64,000 nucleotides of DNA, taken from the NCBI RefSeq assembly GCF_003252795.1, contig NZ_QEPQ01000002.1, positions 402,108-466,107 of the forward strand, read 5' to 3'. A program made the position numbers and the translations under genes. The notes beneath the pieces are model-generated. The model searched no databases, was not told the origin of the DNA, and worked only from the letters and a program-made list of their open reading frames with translations. Of this stretch, positions 50,114-60,161 are shown piece after piece (positions within the stretch are counted from its first letter, which is position 1; every line of letters begins with the position of its first letter). This DNA comes from Haemophilus parainfluenzae. GTDB taxonomy: Bacteria; Pseudomonadota; Gammaproteobacteria; Enterobacterales; Pasteurellaceae.

Positions 50114-50234
50114 ACGAATGTTGAGCGAAATAAAAATTTCTTGATATTGCAATCGGTTGCCTTTATTTCGCCTCTTTTCCTCAATTCCAAAATCTTTTAT
50201 GATGCCGCCTCAATCATTGTTGACGGAGAGATTT

Positions 50235-50480
50235 ATGGAATTTAATTTCATCGAATTATTAGGTTATTTGGCAACATTCTTTGTGGCTGCGTCTTTTTTA
50301 TTTAAATCGATTGTTCACTTGAGAGTTGTTAATGCAATTGGAGCGGTACTTTTTGTCGTTTACAGTTTGATCATCAAATCTTACCCAGTTGCGCTTCTAA
50401 ACGCATTCTTAGTTTTCGTTAACTTATATCAACTTTATCGTTTGAAAAAAGAGCAGCCGGCATCAAAAGTACTAAAATAA
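50235..50480 (+). CDS. small YgjV-type inner membrane protein
   Basis: ATG 50235, preceded by ACGGAGAG, gives 81 residues (the frame to 50157 lacks a ribosome site). It begins MEFNFIELLGYLATFFVAAS and has three hydrophobic helices with a charged C-terminal end RLKKEQPASKVLK. The pattern resembles the YgjV/Imp-YgjV family of inner membrane proteins with no established function. It is 122 bases after azlD and is probably a separate unit. Confidence 0.75.
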   Translation: MEFNFIELLGYLATFFVAASFLFKSIVHLRVVNAIGAVLFVVYSLIIKSYPVALLNAFLVFVNLYQLYRLKKEQPASKVLK

Positions 50481-50501
50481 TTGACCGCATTTTTCCACGA
50501 T

Positions 50502-51434
50502 TTACCCCCACATTTGATATAACGCAATCACCAGTGGCATAGTAAACATACAAAGCAGCGTCGTTACACCATAAATGGCGCTGGCTTTCTGTGGATTGTT
50601 GTTATAAATCACCGCCATTTGTGTCACAGTTGAAGCAGATGGGCTCGTGGTTGCTAAAAAGCTAATCAACACAATAATTTCCCCTTTTTCAGCCCAATGT
50701 ACAAAACCAATCAACTTTATTAATACCAATAATGCAATCGGAATAAGTAACAAGCGCAAAAGTGTGACTAAATAAATGCGTTTGGATGATACGATGCTCC
50801 GTAAAGGAATTGCCGCAATCAGCATACCCGCAACAAGCATGGCATTCGGACCAATAAACAAGCCAATCGAAGAGAGTGTACCATTGATAATACTTGGTAA
50901 TTTTATTTGAAAAGCAAATAAAAATGCTCCGACGAGAATTGACCAAATATTGATGTTTTTGGCAATCATCTTCAAGGATAAATTTCCTTTTCCTACAATA
51001 ATCAAACGGCAATGCGTCCAAAATAGAAAGGTTTGCACCACAATAAAACAGCTGGCGTAAATGACCCATTCTTTGCCAAATAACGACATCACAATCGGAA
51101 TAATTAAGTTACCAGAATTGGAATAAATGGAAGTGGCATGTTCAATAGGATCAAGGTTTAATAGGCGCTTTAACAGACCGCCAATAATAATCAGAATAAC
51201 CTGAAGAAACACCGCCATAAGCAGTGAAAGTTGTAAACCTTGCAAGATTTCAGGCGTGTAATCAATTTGAAAGGCTTCAATCATCACTGCAGGACTGATG
51301 ACATAAAGCCCAATAACGGAAAGCGTCTTGCTATCTTCTGATTTTAATAATTTTGATTTAACCAACCCATAGCCAATAAGTACAATGAGTGTAAGTTCAA
51401 TAATTTTAGTGCCGAGTAAAAAAGTGATATCCAT
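50502..51434 (-). CDS. AEC-family transporter (auxin efflux carrier type)
   Basis: A 310-residue membrane protein with about ten helices, in two repeats. ELTLIVLIGYGLVKSKLLKSED near residue 14, GLYVISPAVMIEAF, NSGNLIIPIV near residue 105 (an AEC motif) and TSPSASTVTQMA near residue 273 place it in the AEC family, which exports or imports organic acids such as malate or malonate. The substrate cannot be read here. The uptake-signal hairpin at 51613 separates it from the upstream receptor gene. Confidence 0.85.
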   Translation of the reverse strand: MDITFLLGTKIIELTLIVLIGYGLVKSKLLKSEDSKTLSVIGLYVISPAVMIEAFQIDYTPEILQGLQLSLLMAVFLQVILIIIGGLLKRLLNLDPIEHATSIYSNSGNLIIPIVMSLFGKEWVIYASCFIVVQTFLFWTHCRLIIVGKGNLSLKMIAKNINIWSILVGAFLFAFQIKLPSIINGTLSSIGLFIGPNAMLVAGMLIAAIPLRSIVSSKRIYLVTLLRLLLIPIALLVLIKLIGFVHWAEKGEIIVLISFLATTSPSASTVTQMAVIYNNNPQKASAIYGVTTLLCMFTMPLVIALYQMWG

Positions 51435-51610
51435 AGTGAATCTTGATGAGAAAAGTTTTGTTTATTAAACGATAGATAAAAGAAAAAACAAAATAACTTT
51501 TGTAATTATTCGTCACATAGCATTGTGTTTTAGATGTAAGTATTTAGTCGTTTTAAATCCAATAGAGAATATTGAAAATGTTTGATGAAAGCAATAAAAG
51601 GAAAAAATAA

Positions 51611-51640
51611 AAAAGTGCGGTTAAATGGAACCGCACTTTG
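51611..51640 (-). terminator. uptake-signal-pair terminator after the siderophore receptor
   Basis: AAGTGCGGT (51613-51621) pairs with ACCGCACTT (51630-51638). Read on the minus strand the tail is TTTTTATTTTTTC, so it ends the fhu operon. Confidence 0.9.
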
Positions 51641-51661
51641 AACTATTACTAATACATCAAT

Positions 51662-53859
51662 TTAGAAGTCAATGCTTGCGTTTAAGCTAAATGTGCGAGG
51701 TGCTCCAGAAACTAAATATCCATAATTAGGATAGCCGCCAACAGATTCCCAATATTTTTTGTTGGTGAGATTATCAATTCGCGCTCTTAGTGTGATAGGA
51801 GTGTTACCAATCATTGCGATATAACGAGCTCCCACATCTACTTTCGTCCAGCCTTTAACTTTCAGTGTATTTTGTGAATCTGCATAGCTTGAACCTGTGT
51901 AGGTAATACGAGATTCTAAGGTAAGTCCTTCTAATGCTCTCACATCATATTCTAGCCCTAGATTGCCTTGAAATTTTGGTACACCAATCGTGTATTTGCC
52001 TTCTGTTGTGTTAGAACCTGTTTTACGTTGTTTGGCTTGTAAGAATGTTACACCGCCTAATAAACGAATATTCGATGTGATTTGCCCGTAAACATTTATT
52101 TCTGCCCCATTATGGCGATCTTTGCCTTTTGTTGTGTAGTAATTATTGCTATCTAAATAACCACGCGGTTTCTCAGTGCTAAAGAGTGCGATGCTTGTGC
52201 CAAATCCACTTTGTGACTCATATTTAATGCCAATTTCTTTTTGTTTAGAAATATAAGGTTTTTGTGTTTCACCTTGATTCACTGCAGTGCTTGGAGCGGT
52301 ATCTCCTTGAGCAAGGCTTTCGATATAGTTTCCATAAATGGATAGTTCGGGTAGGATTCGGTAAACAACTCCAACACTTGGACTAATTCGTGAATCGTTA
52401 TAGTAACCGCCTTCAACTCCTGTATTGTATGCGAAATCTCTTGAAACAATTTGTTGCCAACGAGCACCTAAGGTCACTTGAAGTTTTTTATCTAATACCG
52501 ACAACGTATCGCCAATAGCAACGCTATTTAAGGTTGCTCGATGTTGTAGTGCAGGTGATGAAAGATCATTGCCTTTTAGTGCATTCGCAGAATAAGCAAT
52601 ACTAGAAATGAATGTTGGGTGATAAAGATTGGTTGCAAACGTATTTTGCCAGTCCATGACATAGGCATTTTTACGTTTTTCTTGATAACGATTGGCGGAT
52701 AAGACCACGTCATGTTCCACTTCATTTGTTGTAAAATGACCTTTTAATCCTATTTCGCTCGTGTGAATAATGTTGCGTCGAGTATTATCAAAACGGTATT
52801 CAGTGCCATTACCATTAATATTGCTCACGCGTAAATTAGCCAATACATTCGCTTCTTTGCCATATCGATAGCCATAAGCGGCATAAGCCGTTAAGTTTGG
52901 ATGAAAATCATATTCTGCACGAAATGTGCCGAAAATATCTCTTTCTTCAGAATAAGTCCATCCTTGTCCCCAATTGCTACGAGGGTTAGGAGTCGAAGGA
53001 ACTATGGTTACATCAGATAGTGTAACACTTGGACGTGGGCTGCCTAAGTAGTTTTTCTGATAGCCTAAATCTGCAGATAAACGTACTTTTTCAACTTCCC
53101 AGTCTAGTCCTAAATGGAAGACTGTATTGCGAGCATTGTCATTATCAATGGCACTTTCTCCTTCCGTATGAGCGGCATTTAAACGCACACCGAATTCTCT
53201 ATTTTCACCCAGACGGCGAGAAATATCTGTAGAGAAATTTGCTCTTTCATTGCTGGAGTAGCCTAAATTTAAGCGGTTAAGGTCTTCAGCTTGTGCACGT
53301 TTTGGCATTAATGCAATGGTTCCGCCAATTGAACCACCTCCTGGTGCCATACCGTTTAAGAAGGCCGAAGAACCACGTTGAACTTCTACACGTTCAAACA
53401 TTTCAGAGGCGATATATTGACGTGGCAATAAACCATATAAACCGTTATATAGAATATCGTCGGAATTGGTAATGAAACCTCGCATAAAATAGGACTCTTG
53501 GAAATTACCAAAACCACGAGCAACACGGACATTTGGATCGTTTTTTAGTACATCTGCCACACTACGAGCTTGTTTATCTTGAATGAACTTGTTAGTGTAG
53601 CTTGTTTATCTTGAATGAACTTGTTAGTGTAGCTTGTTGTCGCAAATGAACTTTCTAAGTTCGATTTATTTCCTAGAATACCAATACGGCTACCACTTGC
53701 AACTTGGCCACCTGCGAATTCTTTGCTTAATCCAGTTTGCGAGGCATCAGCACTCACTTCAATGGTATCCAGTTGCTCAACATTTTCTTCCGCATAAGCG
53801 GTGTTCATTGCAAGTAAAATGCTACTTGCGACAGTAGTTAAAAGAAAGGATTTTTTCAT
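51662..53859 (-). pseudogene. fhuA: TonB-dependent ferric siderophore receptor, frameshifted by a 32-bp tandem duplication
   Basis: Two out-of-frame pieces. 53545-53859 codes the signal peptide (MKKSFLLTTVASSILLAMNT), the TonB box region DTIEVSAD and the start of the plug up to TTSYTNKFIQDKQA. 51662-53560 codes the rest of the plug (VADVLKNDPNVRVARGFGNF) and the full beta-barrel, ending SLNASIDF with a terminal aromatic. The break coincides with a duplication at 53567-53630. Deleting one 32-base copy restores a single 721-residue protein of normal receptor length. It is downstream of fhuCDB, so ferric hydroxamates (ferrichrome) are the likely ligand. Off-state allele, natural pseudogene or assembly error remain possible. 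Confidence 0.88.
53567..53638. repeat. 32-bp direct tandem repeat, 2.25 copies, in the receptor gene
   Basis: Copy 1 is 53567-53598 and copy 2 is 53599-53630, identical base for base, each starting AGCTTGTTTATC; a third partial copy AGCTTGTT follows to 53638. The single-copy ancestor already had an 8-base direct repeat AGCTTGTT at both ends, so slippage can create or remove the duplication. 32 is not a multiple of three, so each event shifts the frame. Confidence 0.97.
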
Positions 53860-53908
53860 TGTAAAGTTCCTTTTGTGTTGATAAAAATGATATTTTCTCG
53901 GTTATTAT

Positions 53909-53923
53909 GTGCGAATGTCGCAC
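53909..53923 (-). terminator. short hairpin between fhuB and the receptor gene
   Basis: GTGCGA (53909-53914) pairs with TCGCAC (53918-53923) around ATG. No T run follows. It may set the stability of the fhuCDB and receptor messages separately. The 81-base gap also has a loose Fur-like stretch (GATAAAAATGATATT near 53879). Confidence 0.4.
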
Positions 53924-53940
53924 AAATCCAGTTTGGATAA

Positions 53941-55914
53941 TTAAATTTTTCGCATCATCACTAAAAAATAGCTTCCTCCTAACAAAGTGGCGATAAGGCC
54001 AGCAGGAATTTCATAAGGGAATAAAACTTGTCGTCCAACCCAATCCGCTAAAACCATAATAGTTGTCCCGAGAAGTGCAGAAATAAGTAACTGATTTCTA
54101 GCTTTGTGAACGCCTAAAAAATTCGTTAAATGTGGTACTAAAAGACCGATAAAGCTCAACGGTCCGATCATTAATGTGGCGATGGCTGTTAGTGCTGCAC
54201 TGAATAAAATCAGTATCCAGCGGGTGAGTTTTAAATTTAGCCCTAAAGCTTTTGCTATGGGGGCTTGTAGGCTTAAGAGTTCTAGCCAACGACTAAAAAT
54301 TAAACTGATAAGTAAAAGTCCAAGGCTTAGTATGAAAAATGGCACAGCAAGCTTTGGATCGGTATTTTGTGTAGAGCCTGATGTCCATGAAATTAATTGA
54401 TTTGCACGCGGGTCACCACTTGCAATAGCAAGGCGTTGCGCCGTATCAAATAAGGCAGAAAGACTAATTCCTGTAAGAAGAATTTTCTCGGGGAGCATTC
54501 CGTTACGTTGATTGATCGCTGCCAAAATGGCTAGTGCGATAAATGCTCCGACAATACCAGAGATCCAAAATAGTATCGTTTGTTGTGTGGGAAAAACAAA
54601 GAGCAACACTAAAATACCCATGCCAGCTCCAGATGAGACTCCTAATAATTCGGGACTTGCCATTGGGTTTAAGGTTAAGCGTTGCAACAGCACCCCTGCA
54701 ACTGAAAGTAAAATGCCTGCGCAAATTGCAATAAATATACGTGGATAACGCAATTCAAGTAATTCTAGATTAAAAGAATTATCGAAGGTGGTAATTTTAA
54801 TGTAAGGATAAAACTGCATTTTCCCCACAAATAAGGCTAGCATCACACTTATCACTAATAAAACGATAATAAAGATTGTAAAGAGCGGTCGATATTGGCG
54901 AGATTTTTGCAGTGAATTTTCGGTTAATCGTCCTGTGTTTGGCAAGGCTTTAAACATTAACCACAGTAGCAACGGTGTGCCGAGTAGGGCCGTCACCGCA
55001 CCTGTTGGCAGACTGATTTGATAGTAAAGATTGATAAATTGTAAAATCAAATCCGTGATAGCAAGTAATAATGCTCCCATTGCAAAAGAGCCGATAAGTT
55101 GCCATTTTAATGTGCGAATCCCCATTTGTCGGATAATCGTTGCTGCCGCTAATCCCACAAATCCCAACATTCCTACTTTGCTGACTACGGATGAAATTAA
55201 ATAAGCACTAGTTACCACGCCAATAAAGCGAAGTTTGCCTACAGGCACACCGAGACTTTTGGCGTTATTGTCATTTAACGTCAAAATACTAAATGGGCGA
55301 ATAAGGGCAAAAACAATGGCAAAACAGACCGCACTTTGTAGACTTAATAGTTGGCTATCTCGCCAGCTTTCTTGTACCAGTGAGCCAGCTCCCCACAAGG
55401 CTAAACCACGAGATTCTTCAGGATAGAACAACATCATCATACCCGTAAATGAACCAAAATACAGATTGACAACAAGGCCTGCTAAAATCAATAAAAGTGG
55501 TGACATGGTTTTTCGTATGGCAAGGGTCATTACTAATAGCAAACTCAATCCTGCCCCCAATAAGGCAATAAAACTTGCACCCATTTCGAGCAATTTGGGA
55601 GCAAAAATTGTCGCTAAGAATAATGTCATTTGCGAGCCACTGCTGATACCAAGCGTATTGTCAGAGGCTAGTGGATTGCTCATTACTTGTTGTAATAATA
55701 AACTGGCAAAGGCTAAGGCTCCACCTGCTAGTAACGCCATTGCAATGCGTGGCAGACTGTAAGATTGCACAAGTAATAGATCCAAGTTATCAGTATGTTG
55801 AAATACTAACCAGATTGATGTATTTTCAGGTACTTGAGCATGGAGCAAGGAAAAGGTCAATCCAACAAAAAGTGTGACCAATAATGCAAAGAAAATTCTA
55901 GTGCGATTTACCAT
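53941..55914 (-). CDS. fhuB: ferric hydroxamate ABC permease FhuB (fused)
   Basis: Inner-membrane permease for ferric hydroxamates. The 657 residues hold two fused FecCD-type halves: LALLAGGALAFASLLLQQVMSNPLAS near residue 56 and ICAGILLSVAGVLLQRLTLNPMASPELLGV near residue 393, matching the double-length FhuB of E. coli. GFVGLAAATIIRQMG and FIGLLVPHLTNFLG are the loops that touch FhuC. ATG 55914 overlaps the fhuD stop (ATGGTAA). Operon order fhuC-fhuD-fhuB-receptor is the same as in A. pleuropneumoniae. Confidence 0.94.
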   Translation of the reverse strand: MVNRTRIFFALLVTLFVGLTFSLLHAQVPENTSIWLVFQHTDNLDLLLVQSYSLPRIAMALLAGGALAFASLLLQQVMSNPLASDNTLGISSGSQMTLFLATIFAPKLLEMGASFIALLGAGLSLLLVMTLAIRKTMSPLLLILAGLVVNLYFGSFTGMMMLFYPEESRGLALWGAGSLVQESWRDSQLLSLQSAVCFAIVFALIRPFSILTLNDNNAKSLGVPVGKLRFIGVVTSAYLISSVVSKVGMLGFVGLAAATIIRQMGIRTLKWQLIGSFAMGALLLAITDLILQFINLYYQISLPTGAVTALLGTPLLLWLMFKALPNTGRLTENSLQKSRQYRPLFTIFIIVLLVISVMLALFVGKMQFYPYIKITTFDNSFNLELLELRYPRIFIAICAGILLSVAGVLLQRLTLNPMASPELLGVSSGAGMGILVLLFVFPTQQTILFWISGIVGAFIALAILAAINQRNGMLPEKILLTGISLSALFDTAQRLAIASGDPRANQLISWTSGSTQNTDPKLAVPFFILSLGLLLISLIFSRWLELLSLQAPIAKALGLNLKLTRWILILFSAALTAIATLMIGPLSFIGLLVPHLTNFLGVHKARNQLLISALLGTTIMVLADWVGRQVLFPYEIPAGLIATLLGGSYFLVMMRKI

Positions 55915-56795
55915 GCCTCACCTCCATGAATTAAGCTTTCTGTTAGAATCTGTGCGAAACGTTCGGCAGAAGGAATACCACCAAAAGACCAAACAGCAGG
56001 TAATACAAGAGCATCCTTGGCTAAGGGTAAATGTTGCCATAAGGTGTTATGTGTTAGGGCTTGGGCGATATTATTCGGATAAGGTTTTACGACAATAAAT
56101 CGCGTATTTTGTGGCAGGTGAGCAAGCTCGGTAATCTCAATATTTTGAAAGCCCCAAATATTAACCTCAGGCAAATACGCATTCTGAAAACCGAGTTGTT
56201 TGGCGACTGCGCCGAAAAGGCTATTTTCACCATAAATCCGTAAATGACGCGTATCAATAAATTGCACGATAGCAAGTGGACGTTCCGCGAACTGCGATTG
56301 ATGTTGGAGAAGTCTTTCTCTTAATTTTTCAATGTTAGAGGTGTAACGAGTAATTAATTTTTTAGCAGCTTGTGGTCTATTGATAATTTGGGCAATTTCT
56401 TGTGTGGCGGCTAAGATGTTTTGCCAAAGATCACCTGCTTGATAAAAATTCACGTTATATACTCTTCCATAAGGCGACAGTTTTTCATTTAATCCTGCAT
56501 AGAATTGGCTATGAATAAAACGTAATGGCTGGGATTTTACGTCATGGGATAACATTGAAATGACTTCAAAATTCGGTTGTAATCGAATGCCTAAATCAAT
56601 GGTATCTTCGGGAAGTTTCGGTTCCATTACCCAAGTTCGATAACTGTGTATATCACCGACAGCGATTGGATTTTCACCGAGTGCCAATAAGGTCTCAGTA
56701 ACTGTCCAATCCACAGTGGCTATATTTTGTTGTCCTTCATCAGCTTGGACATAAATGCTAAAAAGTGCGGTCAATATGAATAAGATTTTTTTCAT
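55908..56795 (-). CDS. fhuD: ferric hydroxamate-binding protein FhuD
   Basis: Periplasmic siderophore-binding protein, 295 residues from ATG 56795 (GGAA at correct spacing; the frame starts with TTG at 56807). Signal peptide MKKILFILTALFSIYVQA, then IATVDWTVTETLLALGENPIAVGD, the FhuD/BtuF start, and PAVWSFGGIPSAERFAQIL near the end. It starts 12 bases after fhuC and overlaps fhuB. An uptake signal copy (56764) lies in the signal peptide coding region. Confidence 0.92.
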   Translation of the reverse strand: MKKILFILTALFSIYVQADEGQQNIATVDWTVTETLLALGENPIAVGDIHSYRTWVMEPKLPEDTIDLGIRLQPNFEVISMLSHDVKSQPLRFIHSQFYAGLNEKLSPYGRVYNVNFYQAGDLWQNILAATQEIAQIINRPQAAKKLITRYTSNIEKLRERLLQHQSQFAERPLAIVQFIDTRHLRIYGENSLFGAVAKQLGFQNAYLPEVNIWGFQNIEITELAHLPQNTRFIVVKPYPNNIAQALTHNTLWQHLPLAKDALVLPAVWSFGGIPSAERFAQILTESLIHGGEAW

Positions 56796-56807
56796 ATTAT
56801 GTTCCAA

Positions 56808-57572
56808 TTAATAAAAGCTTACAGGACGATGAGCTTCAGGATGGTCGAGCACATTTAATTCAATGCCGTAAATAGCTTGAAGTGATGACGTATTGACAAT
56901 TTCATGGGCATTGCCTTGGACCAGCAGTTTCCCACTATGTAGAGCAACTAAATGATCGCAAAAACGAGATGCTAAGTTAATATCGTGAATAACGATAATC
57001 ACGCCTAAATTTAACTCGCGACTTAATTGGTAGACAAGCTGCATTACTTCTACTTGGTGGGCTATATCTAATGCCGCAAGAGGCTCGTCTAGTAATAAGT
57101 ATTGGCTTTGTTGTGCTAAAAGCATCGCCAACCAAATACGTGAACGTTCGCCACCTGAAAGTGTATCCACAATCTGATTGGCAAATTTTTCTGTATGGGT
57201 GAGTTCAAGAGCACGCTGAATGGCTTGTTTATCAACACTTGTTTGCCGCCCGAATAAACCATTCCACGCATAACGCCCCATTGCAATAAGTTCTTTTGCT
57301 GTCATATTGGTGGTTTGTGGTAAATGTTGCGGCAAATAAGCCACACGTTTGGCAAATTCACGGCTGTTCCAGTGATTAAGTTTTTTTCCATCCAACAAAA
57401 TTTCACCACTTGAAATAGGGTGCTGGCGAGCCATTAATTTAATTAATGTGGATTTGCCTGAGCCATTATGCCCAATTAAGCCATAGACATAGCCCGCTTC
57501 AAAATTAAGTGAAGTTGGTTGGAGCAAAGTGCGTTGGAGAATAGAAAAAGAAACTTGATTAAGCTGAAACAC
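56808..57572 (-). CDS. fhuC: ferric hydroxamate ABC ATPase FhuC
   Basis: ATPase of the Fhu importer, 254 residues. Walker A GHNGSGKSTL near residue 34, signature LSGGERSRIWLAMLLA, Walker B YLLLDEPLAALD and H-loop VIHDINLASRFCD. This is the FecE/FhuC subtype. First gene of fhuCDB-receptor; a Fur-like box lies about 45 bases upstream of ATG 57572. Confidence 0.94.
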   Translation of the reverse strand: MFQLNQVSFSILQRTLLQPTSLNFEAGYVYGLIGHNGSGKSTLIKLMARQHPISSGEILLDGKKLNHWNSREFAKRVAYLPQHLPQTTNMTAKELIAMGRYAWNGLFGRQTSVDKQAIQRALELTHTEKFANQIVDTLSGGERSRIWLAMLLAQQSQYLLLDEPLAALDIAHQVEVMQLVYQLSRELNLGVIIVIHDINLASRFCDHLVALHSGKLLVQGNAHEIVNTSSLQAIYGIELNVLDHPEAHRPVSFY

Positions 57573-57616
57573 AAACTTTCCATATAAAAAATCTAAAAGT
57601 ATTGCATATTGTATGT

Positions 57617-57635
57617 GATAATCATTTTCGTTTCA
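57617..57635 (-). promoter_or_regulatory. Fur box upstream of fhuC
   Basis: GATAATCATTTTCGTTTCA read on the minus strand matches the 19-base Fur consensus at 13 positions by my count. A possible promoter overlaps it (ATGAAA, 17 bases, TACAAT). The rest of the 314-base gap 57573-57886 holds only this site and the terminator at 57814; I see no gene in it. Confidence 0.7.
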
Positions 57636-57813
57636 TTTTTTTTGGAGTGCTTTAAAAGTTAATTACTCCATTTCTAAAAACAAATCTTGAGGTAACGCTA
57701 AATAATTTTGAGTTATGAAAATAAATTAAAAATCTTGAATTTTTTTCAATTGTTTGTCAAAAATACCGTCATAATTAAGAAATGGATAGAGAAGACTAGA
57801 AATGAGATGAAAT

Positions 57814-57844
57814 AAATAAAGCCTTGATATACAAGGCTTTATTT
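57814..57844. terminator. intrinsic terminator after guaA
   Basis: AAATAAAGCCTTG (57814-57826) pairs with CAAGGCTTTATTT (57832-57844), loop 5 bases. The A and T arms serve as the tail in both directions; guaA reads toward it. Confidence 0.9.
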
Positions 57845-57886
57845 GAGTTATTGAAATAATTAGAAAGTATTTGAAAAAGTGATTTT

Positions 57887-59446
57887 TTATTCCCATTCGA
57901 TAGTTGCTGGGGGTTTTCCGCTAATGTCATATACGACGCGGGAAATACCATTCACTTCGTTGATGATGCGGTTAGACACTTTGCCTAATAAATCATAAGG
58001 TAAATGAGCCCAATGTGCGGTCATAAAATCGATGGTTTCTACTGCACGTAGCGAGATCACCCAATCGTATTTACGGCCATCTCCCATCACACCTACAGAT
58101 TTTACTGGTAAGAATACACTGAAGGCTTGGCTAGTTTTTTTATACCAACCACTATTACGTAATTCTTCGATAAAGATTGCATCCGCACGGCGCAATAAAT
58201 CGCAGTATTCTTTTTTCACTTCGCCTAATACACGCACACCTAAGCCTGGACCAGGGAATGGGTGGCGGTTGATCATTTCAGCCGGTAAGCCTAATGCTAA
58301 ACCGATTTTACGTACTTCGTCTTTAAACAATTCACGTAACGGTTCAACTAAGCCGAGTTTCATATAATCCGGTAAGCCACCTACGTTGTGGTGTGATTTA
58401 ATCACATGCGCTTTACCGGTTTTGCTTGCTGCCGATTCAATCACATCAGGGTAGATCGTACCTTGTGCCAACCATTTCACGTTGGTGAGTTTTTTCGATT
58501 CATCATCGAATACATCCACGAACACTTTACCGATAATTTTACGTTTTGCTTCAGGATCTGATACGCCTGCAAGTTCACCTAAGAAACGGCTTTCAGCATC
58601 AACACGGGTAATATTTAAACCGAATTTATCACCGAACATCTCCATGACTTGATCGCCTTCGTGTAAGCGGAGTAAGCCGTTATCCACGAATACGCAGTGT
58701 AAGTTTTTACCGATAGCACGGTGTAAAAGTAATGCAACCACAGAAGAGTCAACACCACCAGATAAACCTAAAATCACTTCATCATCGCCCACTTGTGCTT
58801 TAATGCGAGCAACGGCATCTTCGATAATGTTTTCGGCAGTCCATTTGGTTTCACAGCCACAAATGTTCACCACGAAATTCATTAATAATTCCAAACCTTT
58901 TTTAGTATGGGTTACTTCAGGGTGGAATTGTACGCCGTAGAAACGACGGCTTTCATCAGACATCGCGGCAATTGGGCAGGTTGGAGTCGTACCAGTAACT
59001 TGGAAGTTTTCAGGTAAGCGAGTTACTTTGTCACCATGGCTCATCCATACATCTAATTTGCTGTCACCATCATTTAAATGAGCGAAAAGTGCGGTTGGAT
59101 TATCCATTAAAACAGAGGCATAGCCGAATTCACGATGATCAGAGGTTTCAGTTAAACCGCCAAGTTGCATCGCCATGGTTTGCATACCGTAACAAATACC
59201 CAATACAGGCACGCCGGCATTAAATACATATTCAGGTGCACGTGGGCTGTTTTCTTCAGTGGTACTTTCTGGACCACCAGAAAGAATGATACCGTCTGGA
59301 TTAAATTCACGGATTTGTTCTTCAGTTACATCCCACGCCCAAAGTTCGCAGTAAACACCAATTTCACGCACACGACGCGCGATCAATTGAGTGTATTGTG
59401 AACCGAAGTCGAGGATCAGGATTTTATGGTTGTGGATATTTGTCAT
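57887..59446 (-). CDS. guaA: GMP synthase (glutamine-hydrolysing) GuaA
   Basis: Converts XMP to GMP with glutamine as amide donor. The 519 residues have a class I glutamine amidotransferase domain ([18 protein letters not shown] with the Cys near residue 82, FHPEVTH), then the ATP-pyrophosphatase loop [11 protein letters not shown] near residue 224, and a C-terminal dimerisation domain ending KPPATIEWE. It follows guaB but with a secreted-protein gene between them. Confidence 0.97.
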   Translation of the reverse strand: MTNIHNHKILILDFGSQYTQLIARRVREIGVYCELWAWDVTEEQIREFNPDGIILSGGPESTTEENSPRAPEYVFNAGVPVLGICYGMQTMAMQLGGLTETSDHREFGYASVLMDNPTALFAHLNDGDSKLDVWMSHGDKVTRLPENFQVTGTTPTCPIAAMSDESRRFYGVQFHPEVTHTKKGLELLMNFVVNICGCETKWTAENIIEDAVARIKAQVGDDEVILGLSGGVDSSVVALLLHRAIGKNLHCVFVDNGLLRLHEGDQVMEMFGDKFGLNITRVDAESRFLGELAGVSDPEAKRKIIGKVFVDVFDDESKKLTNVKWLAQGTIYPDVIESAASKTGKAHVIKSHHNVGGLPDYMKLGLVEPLRELFKDEVRKIGLALGLPAEMINRHPFPGPGLGVRVLGEVKKEYCDLLRRADAIFIEELRNSGWYKKTSQAFSVFLPVKSVGVMGDGRKYDWVISLRAVETIDFMTAHWAHLPYDLLGKVSNRIINEVNGISRVVYDISGKPPATIEWE

Positions 59447-59473
59447 TTTTTACCCTGTTTAAAATAATATTTA

Positions 59474-60076
59474 TTAGTATTCACATGCTTTTGCTTTTTG
59501 TGAATGTTGAGGTTTATTAATCATTTCATTTGAAATATCAAATAAATAAGCATTGTAATAAATTCTATCAATATCTATACGCTCTGAGAATATAATTTGG
59601 TATGTTTCACCTTTTTGTGGAACAAATGTAATTCCATATGTCGAGAAACTACCATCTGTACGTCTAATGGTATCTATAAAGTTAGTTACGATACTATGGG
59701 CATTCATTTTAGCAAAAATTGTAATGGGCTCTCCTGCTTTTAATAAATGTTCCGTTGCTGAAAAGCCATCATCAGCTAATAAAAATCCTTTTTTTAAAGA
59801 TTCAAGAGGGATTGATTTAATCTTTAACTCGTTTGTTTCTTTAACCTGGTTGGGATAGATATTTCTTAGATTTACTACTTTTTCAGATACTTTAATACAG
59901 GTTCCATTAGGAATTGCATAAACAGTTTTTATATTGGTGATTAACTTTAATTTAGCTACATTTTCTCCTTTAGGATTTGAATAATTCTGTTCAGTAGAAA
60001 AACGCTCCATCGGAGTACAAGCAAAAGCAGAGATTTGAGCTAAAAATATAAATAATATCTTTAATGATTTATTCAT
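59474..60076 (-). CDS. secreted protein of unknown function between guaB and guaA
   Basis: I do not recognise this 200-residue protein. It has an N-terminal signal (MNKSLKILFIFLAQISAFACT), with Cys directly after AFA; this resembles a weak lipobox, so it could be a lipoprotein or a normally cleaved secreted protein. It has two further Cys (NGTCIKV, KACEY) and no membrane segment after the signal. The rest is rich in Lys, Asn and Ile, and base composition is visibly AT-richer than guaA and guaB. It lies on the same strand between two linked purine genes and may have been inserted there. Confidence 0.7.
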   Translation of the reverse strand: MNKSLKILFIFLAQISAFACTPMERFSTEQNYSNPKGENVAKLKLITNIKTVYAIPNGTCIKVSEKVVNLRNIYPNQVKETNELKIKSIPLESLKKGFLLADDGFSATEHLLKAGEPITIFAKMNAHSIVTNFIDTIRRTDGSFSTYGITFVPQKGETYQIIFSERIDIDRIYYNAYLFDISNEMINKPQHSQKAKACEY

Positions 60077-60129
60077 ACAATTTTCTTATTTATTTGATAA
60101 AAATATAGAAACTGACCGCACTTTAAAAC

Positions 60130-60157
60130 AACAAAAGGTGAGCTAAAGCCCACCTTA
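60130..60157 (-). terminator. intrinsic terminator after guaB
   Basis: On the minus strand AAGGTGGGC pairs with GCTCACCTT (60135-60156, one G-T pair) around a 4-base loop, followed by TTGTTGTTTT. It should separate guaB from the downstream genes. Confidence 0.85.
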
Positions 60158-60161
60158 CGGA

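Noticed and set aside
51435..51661. A CRP site in CACA-N6-TGTG near 51514
   Set aside because: The half-sites point the wrong way for CRP.
53545..53859. A separate small secreted protein of 104 residues
   Set aside because: It is the signal peptide and start of the receptor plug; the C-terminal residues are frameshift sequence.
53909..53923. TGCGA...TCGCA as a competence CRP-S site
   Set aside because: The half-sites are 3 bases apart, not 6; it is only a hairpin.
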